From an uncultured Eubacteriales bacterium (lineage in GTDB: Bacteria > Bacillota > Clostridia > Oscillospirales > Oscillospiraceae), in contig CAJLWS010000024.1 of NCBI GenBank assembly GCA_905210385.1, positions 1 through 11,827 on the forward strand: a stretch of DNA of 11,827 nucleotides, written 5' to 3'. Below the pieces are notes generated by a model. The model was given only the letters and a program-made list of their open reading frames with translations, did no database searches and had not been told where the DNA came from. The position numbers and the translations under genes are program-made. Of the stretch, positions 1 to 4,992 are shown piece after piece (positions within the stretch are counted from its first letter, which is position 1; each line of letters opens with the position of its first letter).

Positions 1-1
1 T

Positions 2-559
2 CTGATGGACGAAAGCGACATTCCGCTGGAGCTGGTTGTCAACGGCAACTTTGTCAACTTCAACAAGATGATGAAGCACATGAACGCCAAGAACGAGCTC
101 AACCGTATGGTCTTCGGCAGCGACGCGCCCACCGGCCAGGCATCTCTGCCCGGCGCAATCAACCGCGCAATCGTCAAGGCTTCCTCTCTGAACGACGTTC
201 CGGCATGGAAGTGCATCAGCATGGCCACCGGCAACGCAGCAGACCTCTATGGTCTGAACACCGGCAAGATCGAAGTCGGCCGTGAGGCTGACCTGGTCAT
301 CGCCTGCCCGCCGGGATCCTGCGGCACCGACGCTCTGAAGGCCATCGAGTGCGGCGACCCGTTCGGCAACTCCATGGTCATCGTCGACGGCAGAATCATC
401 GCCTTCCGCGGCCACGATTCCCGCCCGACCGCCCGTTACTGCTATGTCAACGGTCAGAAGGACTTCGTCTCCGGCATCACCGAGCACCTGTTCTTCCCGC
501 CGCAGCCCGGCAGACATTACGAGGGCATGAGCGCACAGACCGGCTTCAAGCACAAATAA
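2..559 (+). CDS. Enamidase-like amidohydrolase, C-terminal part (5' end outside window)
   Basis: This is the last ~185 residues of a metal-dependent amidohydrolase (TIM-barrel superfamily) of the type that opens cyclic amides. The frame is open back to base 2, so the ATG at 5 is probably internal. The motif VFGSDAPTG (Asp about 40 residues into the visible part) matches the place of the last metal-ligand/catalytic Asp of the barrel. It is followed by a helix with ATGNAADLYGL and the small beta-sandwich segment GREADLVIACPPGS, typical of the superfamily C-terminus. The end, with AIECGDPFGNSMVIVDGR, resembles my recollection of enamidase from nicotinate fermentation (6-oxotetrahydronicotinate hydrolase); that substrate is an inference, and other cyclic amides or imides are possible. 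The gene ends 14 bases before a strong terminator, and a creatininase-family gene follows in the same direction. Codon use is ATC/AAG/AAC-rich, perhaps reflecting high expression. Cytosolic: no membrane segment is visible. Confidence 0.8.
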   Translation: MMDESDIPLELVVNGNFVNFNKMMKHMNAKNELNRMVFGSDAPTGQASLPGAINRAIVKASSLNDVPAWKCISMATGNAADLYGLNTGKIEVGREADLVIACPPGSCGTDALKAIECGDPFGNSMVIVDGRIIAFRGHDSRPTARYCYVNGQKDFVSGITEHLFFPPQPGRHYEGMSAQTGFKHK

Positions 560-573
560 TTCCGTCCTCTTCA

Positions 574-604
574 GTCTCCGGGCGATTCGCTCGGAGACCT
601 TTTT
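574..604 (+). terminator. Rho-independent terminator after the amidohydrolase gene
   Basis: An 11-bp stem (574-584 with 588-598, containing one G.T pair at 581/591) closes a 3-base loop and is followed by C then TTTTT at 600-604. It lies 15 bases after the amidohydrolase stop codon and about 40 bases before the next gene. It should end or reduce transcription between the two genes. Confidence 0.9.
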
Positions 605-643
605 ACCTGTGTGAAATTCTATATAAATTAGGAGTGGATAAAC

Positions 644-1408
644 ATGTTCAAACGACTCAGCGAGCTCCCGTGGTCCGATATCGAAGTGCTTGACCGCAAG
701 CACCTTGCCTATGTGCTCCCGATCGGCTCCACGGAGCAGCATGGCCGTCATCTGCCGGTCGGCACGGACGATCTTATTTTGCAGACCTCCCTAGACGGCC
801 TGGAAAAGCATCTTGACATGCGCAACACGTTCCTGCGCCTTCCTGCCCTGCACTATGGCAACAGCTTTGAGCATCTGGACTTTGCAGGCACCATGACGCT
901 GCGCACAACGACGATTCTCGCCGTAATCGAGGACCTTCTGTTCTGCATGAAAAAGCATGGCGTAAAGTATCTCGTCATTGTCAACTCTCATGGCGGTAAC
1001 GCACCGATTCTGCATGCGCAGTCGCAGGAATGGGAGCAGCTTTTCGGCATTCGGATTTTTAACATCGACTATTTTGGATCCGACTTTTTTGCCGGTGCGC
1101 AGGAATTTCTCGAAACGCCCGTCAATCTCGACATTCACGGCGGCGAAATTGAAACATCCTACTTTGAACATGTGATGCCGGACCTCATTCATACCGACCG
1201 GCTCAGCCCGGAAAAGGACGTTCTGTGCGGTCTGAAGGATTATTACTACGGCTGGCTCTCGCGCGACCTGTCGGAAAACAACGGTCTGATCGGCGGCGCG
1301 TCGAGAAGCACGCAGGAAACCGGCGAAAAGCTCTGGAACTATATGCAGGAAAAGCTCGCGTTCTATTTCCACCAGTTCGACGACGAGCTGGACGCAGCAA
1401 GCAACTGA
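644..1408 (+). CDS. Creatininase-family amidohydrolase
   Basis: A 254-residue protein of the creatininase/creatinine amidohydrolase family, which includes creatininase, formamidopyrimidine-type deformylases and MftE-like peptidases. These are cytosolic enzymes with two metal ions that cleave amide bonds. The sequence keeps the family metal-site pattern: GSTEQHGRHLPVGTD (Glu31, His33, Asp42), NSHGGN (His116) and HGGEIETS (Glu168 and Glu170). Length is normal for the family. The ATG at 644 has a good ribosome site (AGGAGTGG, 630-637, 6-base spacing). The exact substrate cannot be read from sequence. Its position after an enamidase-like amidohydrolase and before a nucleoside phosphorylase-like domain suggests a role in degrading a nitrogen heterocycle or nucleoside. 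The next gene starts 28 bases downstream with its own Shine-Dalgarno, so the two are probably co-transcribed. Codons use ATT and GAA freely, unlike everything right of about 2150. Confidence 0.88.
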   Translation: MFKRLSELPWSDIEVLDRKHLAYVLPIGSTEQHGRHLPVGTDDLILQTSLDGLEKHLDMRNTFLRLPALHYGNSFEHLDFAGTMTLRTTTILAVIEDLLFCMKKHGVKYLVIVNSHGGNAPILHAQSQEWEQLFGIRIFNIDYFGSDFFAGAQEFLETPVNLDIHGGEIETSYFEHVMPDLIHTDRLSPEKDVLCGLKDYYYGWLSRDLSENNGLIGGASRSTQETGEKLWNYMQEKLAFYFHQFDDELDAASN

Positions 1409-1436
1409 TTGACATTTCATAAGGAGGATTCTGACA

Positions 1437-2576
1437 ATGCCCTTGCAGCCCTTTAAAGCAACCGTTCCCCAGGATGGAAAGAGCTGGTGGCTTCGGCTCG
1501 GTAAAGAAAACCTTCCCGATAAGTTTATTTTCACCCTGCTTCTGGACATGCAGCCCGAGCATTTTCTGCATCGCATGCAGGATGTGCAGATTCTGAGCCA
1601 GTTCGGCGAATACACCGTCTACAGCGGTGTGTTTGAGGGCGAGCGCCTTGGTCTTCTGTACCACGGAAGCGGCTCGTTCTCCGTCTCGACGGCCATCGAC
1701 GAGCTTGCCATGCTCGGCGCAAAGGCGATTTTGCGCGTCGGCAATTCCGGCGGCATGCGCAGCGACCTGCGCGTCGGCGATATCGTCGTCTGCTCCGGCG
1801 GCATCCGGGAAGACCGCGTCACGCTGGACTACGTTCCCCTGGAGTATCCGGCCATTCCGAGCCGCAAGATGGTACAGGCCGAAATTGAAGCCTGTGAATC
1901 GCTCGGCGTTGCCTACAAGGAGGGCCTGACGCTCTCCGCCGGTACCATGTATCCCGGCAGCGGCTTTGAAACCGCGCGCGGCGTTCTGGATCAGAGCGTG
2001 CTCGACCGCGTTCATCTGTGGAAAAAGGTCGGCGCGGCAAACGTCGACATTGAAACAACCACCGTTCTGACGATGACGCGCCTTTACGACATGCACGGCG
2101 GCGCGCTGCTCGGCATCGGCAACGACACAAGCTCCGGCGAAGGAGAATTTCTGGACGAGGCCGTCATCGACCGGGCCATCTCCTACATGGAGCTGGAGGA
2201 GATGCAGGACCAGTTCATCGACGAGCTGTCCGGCGGCCAGCGCCAGCGGGCCATGATCGCCATGGTCATCGCCCAGGACACCGAGTACGTCCTGCTGGAC
2301 GAGCCCACCAACAACCTGGACATCTACCACGCCACCAACATGATGAAGATCGTCCGGCGGCTGTGCGACGAGCTGGGCAAGACGGTGATCTTAGTGCTCC
2401 ACGAGATCAACTATGCCGCCTTCTACTCCGACTACATCTGCGCTTTCGTGGATGGGAAGATCGCCAAGTTCGGCACCGTAAGGGAGGTGATGACCCGCCA
2501 GACTCTGTCCCAGATCTACAAGGTGGACTTTGAGATCCTGGAGATCGAGGGCAAGCCCCTGTCCATCTACTACTGA
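1437..2576 (+). CDS. Chimeric ORF: nucleoside phosphorylase N-part joined to ABC siderophore ATPase C-part
   Basis: One 379-residue frame made of two unrelated pieces. Residues 1 to about 238 look like a uridine/purine nucleoside phosphorylase fold: RVGNSGGMRSDLRVGDIVV (100-118) resembles the phosphate-binding RIGTxGG region, and NVDIETTTVLTM (202-213) resembles the substrate-binding xEMESATLLTM motif. The last helices of that fold are missing. Residues from about 243 on match the second half of a FepC/YclP-type ATPase: signature LSGGQRQR (264-271), Walker B YVLLDEP (284-290), D-loop NNLD (292-295), H-loop His322, and the YclP-like tail ending KPLSIYY. There is no Walker A, so this part cannot hydrolyse ATP alone. 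The start at 1437 has a strong ribosome site (AAGGAGG, 1421-1427). Codon choice changes sharply at the junction. I read it as a chimera, through assembly error or a real in-frame deletion, rather than a designed two-domain enzyme. The two domain calls are firm; the reality of the joined protein is not. Confidence 0.72.
   Translation: MPLQPFKATVPQDGKSWWLRLGKENLPDKFIFTLLLDMQPEHFLHRMQDVQILSQFGEYTVYSGVFEGERLGLLYHGSGSFSVSTAIDELAMLGAKAILRVGNSGGMRSDLRVGDIVVCSGGIREDRVTLDYVPLEYPAIPSRKMVQAEIEACESLGVAYKEGLTLSAGTMYPGSGFETARGVLDQSVLDRVHLWKKVGAANVDIETTTVLTMTRLYDMHGGALLGIGNDTSSGEGEFLDEAVIDRAISYMELEEMQDQFIDELSGGQRQRAMIAMVIAQDTEYVLLDEPTNNLDIYHATNMMKIVRRLCDELGKTVILVLHEINYAAFYSDYICAFVDGKIAKFGTVREVMTRQTLSQIYKVDFEILEIEGKPLSIYY
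2148..2175. other. Putative chimeric breakpoint
   Basis: The phosphorylase-like sequence ends around GEGEF, and ATPase-like sequence is clear from VIDRAISYMELEE. The exact point cannot be fixed by eye, because the residues between could belong to either family. Left of it Ile is 6 ATT/4 ATC and Glu is 10 GAA/6 GAG; right of it, to the stop, Ile is 15 ATC/0 ATT and Glu is 13 GAG/0 GAA. No repeat, insertion sequence or attachment site is visible at the join. Confidence 0.7.
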
Positions 2577-2605
2577 CCGACCATGTTTTCCGTACTTTCA
2601 TTCAA

Positions 2606-2614
2606 AAAAGGAGG
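2606..2614 (+). promoter_or_regulatory. Ribosome binding site of the siderophore-binding lipoprotein gene
   Basis: AAAAGGAGG ends 9 bases before the ATG at 2624. It is a near-perfect Shine-Dalgarno and fixes that start. Only 47 bases separate this gene from the ATPase stop, so a shared transcript is likely in the source genome of this half. Confidence 0.85.
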
Positions 2615-2623
2615 ATATTCCCC

Positions 2624-3649
2624 ATGAAAAAGCTACTCGCTCTGATCCTGGCCCTGTCCATGCTGGCGGCCCTGGCCGCCTGCTCCAACACTGACGGCAG
2701 CACCACCCCTTCCGCAGACACAAGCCAGCAGGTGAGTGCCTCAGGTGGAGAAGGAGGCGCCCAGTCCGACACCCCCACTGAGGTCACCATCACCAGCCTC
2801 AACGGCAGCGGCGAGGCCGTCGAGCTCACCGTCCCCTACGATCCCCAGCGCGTGGCCATCCTGGATATGGCCAGCCTGGACATCCTGGACGCCCTGGGGG
2901 TTGGCAGCAGAGTGGTTGGCACCGCCGACACCAGCCTGGACTACCTTCAGGACTACATCAGCGATGACATCGCCAACCTGGGCACCATCAAGGAGGCAGA
3001 CCTGGAGGCGGTCATGGCCTGCGAGCCCGACGTCATCTTCATCGGCGGCCGCCTGGCCGGCTCCTATGACGCACTGAGCCAGATCGCCCCGGTGGTCTAC
3101 CTGTCCACCGACACCGAGCTGGGCGTGGTGGAGAGCGTGCGCAAAAACGCGGCCACCATCGCCACCATGTTCGGTCTGGAGTCGGAGGTAGAGGAGTTGA
3201 TGGCCGGCTTTGACAGCCGCATCCAGGCCCTGGCAGAGAACGCCGCCGGCCACACCGCCATCGTGGGCCTGGTCACCAGCGGCAGCTTCAACGTGCTGGG
3301 CAACGACGGCCGCTGCTCCATGATCGGCCGGGAGATCGGCTATGAGAACATCGGGGTGGACGCGGACATCGATACCTCCACCCACGGCAACGAGGCCTCC
3401 TTCGAGTTCATCGTGGAGAAGGATCCGGACTACATCTTCGTGCTGGACCGGGACGCCGCCATCCAGACCGAGGGCGCCCAGCTGGCTCAGGACGTGCTGG
3501 AGAATGAGCTGGTCATGGGCACCCGAGCCTATCAGGATGGGCACATCGTCTACCTGGCCCACCCCGCCGTGTGGTACACCGCGGAAGGTGGCATCACCGC
3601 CCTGGACCTGATGTTCCAGGATCTGGAGAGCGAGCTGCTGGCCGGCTGA
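2624..3649 (+). CDS. Siderophore ABC transporter substrate-binding lipoprotein (CeuE/YclQ-like)
   Basis: A 341-residue solute-binding protein that should capture a ferric siderophore outside the membrane and pass it to an ABC permease. Residues 1-20 form a lipoprotein signal: two Lys, a hydrophobic stretch and the lipobox LAAC with Cys20 as the lipidated residue. A Ser/Thr/Gly-rich linker (about 21-60) tethers it to the membrane. The two-lobed Fe-siderophore binding fold follows, with VPYDPQRVAILDMASLDILDALG (written in two parts here: 70-82 and 83-91), LGTIKEADLEAV (119-130), and a late EFIVEKDPDYIFVLDR segment (261-276). His254, Tyr318, Arg143, Arg230 and Arg276 fall at spacings close to the iron- and catecholate-binding residues I recall for Campylobacter CeuE (H227, Y288, R118, R205, R249), which suggests a catecholate-type siderophore. 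The ATPase fragment directly upstream is the usual neighbour; the permeases are not in the window. A terminator-like hairpin follows. Confidence 0.9.
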   Translation: MKKLLALILALSMLAALAACSNTDGSTTPSADTSQQVSASGGEGGAQSDTPTEVTITSLNGSGEAVELTVPYDPQRVAILDMASLDILDALGVGSRVVGTADTSLDYLQDYISDDIANLGTIKEADLEAVMACEPDVIFIGGRLAGSYDALSQIAPVVYLSTDTELGVVESVRKNAATIATMFGLESEVEELMAGFDSRIQALAENAAGHTAIVGLVTSGSFNVLGNDGRCSMIGREIGYENIGVDADIDTSTHGNEASFEFIVEKDPDYIFVLDRDAAIQTEGAQLAQDVLENELVMGTRAYQDGHIVYLAHPAVWYTAEGGITALDLMFQDLESELLAG

Positions 3650-3659
3650 CGCTCTCATA

Positions 3660-3708
3660 AAACACGCACAGGGGCGGCCCCTTTAGGGCTCGCCCCTCCT
3701 GCGCGTTT
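3660..3708 (+). terminator. Long stem-loop after the siderophore-binding gene, probable terminator or attenuator
   Basis: AAAC-A-CGCA (3660-3668) can pair with TGCG-C-GTTT (3700-3708), and AGGGGCG (3670-3676) pairs perfectly with CGCCCCT (3691-3697). A small GCCC/GGGC hairpin lies inside. The 3' side ends in GTTTC rather than a long T run, so termination on the + strand may be partial and allow some read-through into the HMA and AraC genes. Confidence 0.6.
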
Positions 3709-3733
3709 CAAAAAAACATTGGGAGGCGGTTCT

Positions 3734-3985
3734 ATGCTGCAAATCACAGTAGAAGTCAAGGGCATGGTGTGCGGTATGTGCGAGGCCCATGTAAATGAAG
3801 CCATCCGGAAGGCTTTCCCGGTCAAAAAGGTTTCCTCCTCCCGGAGCAAGGGGCAAACCGTCATCCTCACCCAGGAGGATATCAGCGAGACCCAGTTGAA
3901 GGCGGTCATCACCCAGTCCGGCTACGAGCCCGGCCAGATCACCAAGCACCCCGATCAGAAGAGGGGGCTCTTCCCATTCGGATGA
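3734..3985 (+). CDS. Small HMA-type heavy-metal-associated protein
   Basis: An 83-residue protein with a ferredoxin-like heavy-metal-associated fold, the class of copper chaperones such as CopZ and of the N-terminal domains of metal P-type ATPases. The metal loop is GMVCGMCEAHVNEAI, with Cys13 and Cys16 spaced CxxC as in the classic GMxCxxC loop. The pattern VEVKG...VKKVSSSRSKGQTVIL...LKAVITQSGYEP follows the beta-alpha-beta-beta-alpha-beta order. A short charged tail (HPDQKRGLFPFG) extends past the fold. I chose ATG 3734 because GGAGG (3722-3726) sits 7 bases upstream; a TTG at 3719 would place the ribosome site inside the gene. Metal choice (Cu(I), or another soft metal) cannot be told. The stop codon overlaps the ATG at 3982 of the AraC regulator (ATGA), so the pair may be translationally coupled. 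It could act as a cytosolic chaperone, buffer or sensor partner for the neighbouring iron/metal locus; that role is inference. Confidence 0.82.
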   Translation: MLQITVEVKGMVCGMCEAHVNEAIRKAFPVKKVSSSRSKGQTVILTQEDISETQLKAVITQSGYEPGQITKHPDQKRGLFPFG

Positions 3986-4857
3986 GGAAAGGAGGGCTGC
4001 TGGACCGCTTTAACGGTCCGGCGATTTCCATGGAAGCTGTAAAGAGAGAGAATCCATCCATCGGTTCCGTCCGCATCCTGCGGTGCGGCCCGTCAGGAGA
4101 GACGGCCGTTCCGGCCGTCCCGTCCTCCTGTCTGGAACTGTGGTACTGCCGCTCCGGCCGGATGCTGTGTCGGCTCTCCCCCACTGCCGCCCTCTGCCTG
4201 GGGCCCGGCGAGATGGTACTGCGCTGGGGCGGTCAGGGCGGCGCCTCCGCGGCCCCTCTCTTCCCAGAGGAGTGCGAGGGGCGGGTCCTTCTGCTCCCCT
4301 CCCCAAATCTCCCGTCGGCATTCCCAACGCACCCGTCAGGCTGGGCCAGGCTTCTGCCGGAGCCTGGCCTGGAGCAGGCCGTCGCCGCCCTCGATCCCGC
4401 CTCCGGCTCCCAGCCCCGGGAGGGCGGGGACCAGCTCGCCCGCCTGGCCGGCCTGCTCAGCCGTCCGGGGCTTCGCCTTGCCCCGGACGGCGGCTGTCCT
4501 CCGGCGCGCCTCCAGCTGGCCCAGGAGGTATGCCGGTACCTGCTGGCGCGCATGGACCTCCATATCACCATTTCCCAGCTCTCACAGCGGTTCCACACCT
4601 CCCCCACCCAGATCAAGCTGTGCTTCCGCCAGGCCTACGGCGCTCCACTGTTTCACTACATCCGGGAACAAAAAATGCGGCATGCCGCCCATCAGCTGCG
4701 GACCAGCCACCGGGGCATCCTGGAGATCGCCGGCGACTACGGTTATGACAACGGCGGAAAGTTCGCCGCTGCCTTCCGGCAGGTGATGGGCGTATCCCCT
4801 AGCCAGTACCGAGGGGCCGCGCTCCAAAACGATGGCCGGGAGAGACACCGCCTCTGA
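3982..4857 (+). CDS. AraC-family transcriptional regulator
   Basis: A regulator of up to 291 residues. The C-terminal ~95 residues form the AraC/XylS double helix-turn-helix: first helix-turn-helix about 195-216 (ITISQLSQRFHTSPTQIKLCF), then YIREQKMRHAAHQL, then the second about 245-268 (ILEIAGDYGYDNGGKFAAAF), ending GVSPSQYRG. The N-terminal ~190 residues are Pro/Gly/Arg-rich and only loosely resemble a cupin-like sensor (LELWYCRSG, LCLGPGEMVLRW). Two starts are possible. ATG 3982 overlaps the HMA stop but has only a weak, distant purine run before it. ATG 4030 (giving 275 residues) is served by a perfect AAAGGAGGG at 3988-3996 if the intervening hairpin folds. AraC proteins near siderophore uptake genes (YbtA, PchR, Btr) often activate those genes when the siderophore is bound; a similar role here is inference from position. 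The coding region holds unusually strong hairpins. A terminator follows. Confidence 0.87.
   Translation: MRKGGLLDRFNGPAISMEAVKRENPSIGSVRILRCGPSGETAVPAVPSSCLELWYCRSGRMLCRLSPTAALCLGPGEMVLRWGGQGGASAAPLFPEECEGRVLLLPSPNLPSAFPTHPSGWARLLPEPGLEQAVAALDPASGSQPREGGDQLARLAGLLSRPGLRLAPDGGCPPARLQLAQEVCRYLLARMDLHITISQLSQRFHTSPTQIKLCFRQAYGAPLFHYIREQKMRHAAHQLRTSHRGILEIAGDYGYDNGGKFAAAFRQVMGVSPSQYRGAALQNDGRERHRL
3988..4022 (+). promoter_or_regulatory. Shine-Dalgarno followed by hairpin ahead of an in-frame ATG
   Basis: AAAGGAGGG (3988-3996) is a perfect ribosome site with no standard start at normal distance. GCTGGACCG (3999-4007) pairs with CGGTCCGGC (4014-4022), nine pairs including one wobble, with the 6-base loop CTTTAA. 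The next in-frame ATG is at 4030. Folding the 24-base hairpin out leaves 9 bases between the ribosome site and that ATG. Internal-hairpin spacing of this kind is known for phage T4 gene 25. Here it is a sequence-based proposal. Confidence 0.45.
4344..4369 (+). repeat. Perfect 9-bp inverted repeat inside the AraC gene
   Basis: GGCCAGGCT (4344-4352) and AGCCTGGCC (4361-4369) are exact reverse complements around an 8-base spacer. Wobble pairs and a C-G pair can extend the stem to 4341/4372. A second perfect hairpin, GGCCTG-GAG-CAGGCC (4366-4380), overlaps its 3' arm, so the two would be mutually exclusive in RNA. No T run follows. Confidence 0.6.
4460..4491 (+). repeat. Perfect 12-bp inverted repeat inside the AraC gene
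   Basis: GCCGTCCGGGGC (4460-4471) and GCCCCGGACGGC (4480-4491) are exact reverse complements around an 8-base spacer (TTCGCCTT). The repeat codes for the linker around residues 160-170, just before the DNA-binding domain. No T run follows, so it is not a standard terminator. Function unknown. Confidence 0.7.
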
Positions 4858-4887
4858 AAAGCGGCGCTCCTTCTATGCCCGCCCTCT

Positions 4888-4916
4888 GGAGCGGCTACGG
4901 GCCGCAGGGGCGCTCC
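4888..4916. other. Hairpin in the convergent intergenic region
   Basis: GCGGC-TACGG-GCCGC (4891-4905) is a perfect small hairpin nested in GGAGCG (4888-4893)/CGCTCC (4911-4916). The nested and outer stems share bases, so they compete. The sequence CCCCAAAAAG follows on the + strand, which reads as CTTTTTGGGG on the - strand, on the entry side for - strand transcription. It is probably structural only. Confidence 0.4.
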
Positions 4917-4941
4917 CCAAAAAGCGTCCATCACATCGCCA

Positions 4942-4976
4942 AATCCCCGCCCGGGCTTTCCAGCCGGACGGGGATT
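4942..4976 (+). terminator. Bidirectional terminator between the AraC and cardiolipin synthase genes
   Basis: AATCCCCG (4942-4949) pairs perfectly with CGGGGATT (4969-4976), with a further CCGG/CCGG stem inside (4951-4954 with 4964-4967). On the + strand a T-rich run (CCTGTTTTCCTT) follows, fitting termination after the AraC gene. On the - strand the stem ends in ATTT, giving a weaker end for the operon read from the right. Confidence 0.8.
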
Positions 4977-4992
4977 CCTGTTTTCCTTGATC

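Noticed and set aside
5..7. ATG at 5 as the true start of the amidohydrolase
   Set aside because: The frame is open to the window edge, and the protein begins in the middle of the barrel, so most of the enzyme lies upstream.
603..628. AT-rich stretch TATATAAAT as a promoter -10 box for the creatininase gene
   Set aside because: No acceptable -35 at the right distance, and a start about 7 bases downstream would cut into the Shine-Dalgarno at 630-637.
1203..2330. A 375-codon open frame on the - strand across the creatininase and chimeric genes
   Set aside because: Translation has no recognisable domain and is the mirror of well-supported + strand genes.
1437..2576. A designed phosphorylase-ATPase fusion enzyme as a new system
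   Set aside because: The ATPase part lacks Walker A, the phosphorylase part lacks its end, and codon style changes at the join, so a chimera is far more likely.
2741..3658. A 305-codon open frame on the - strand
   Set aside because: It is antisense to the siderophore-binding lipoprotein, which has a signal peptide, ribosome site and family motifs. The antisense frame has none of these.
3719..3733. TTG at 3719 as start of the HMA protein
   Set aside because: It would place the GGAGG ribosome site inside the gene and add five residues absent from the fold. ATG 3734 is correctly spaced.
4083..4748. A 221-codon Pro/Arg-rich frame overlapping the AraC gene on the + strand
   Set aside because: It is a frame-shifted shadow; the AraC frame carries the double helix-turn-helix motifs across the same DNA.
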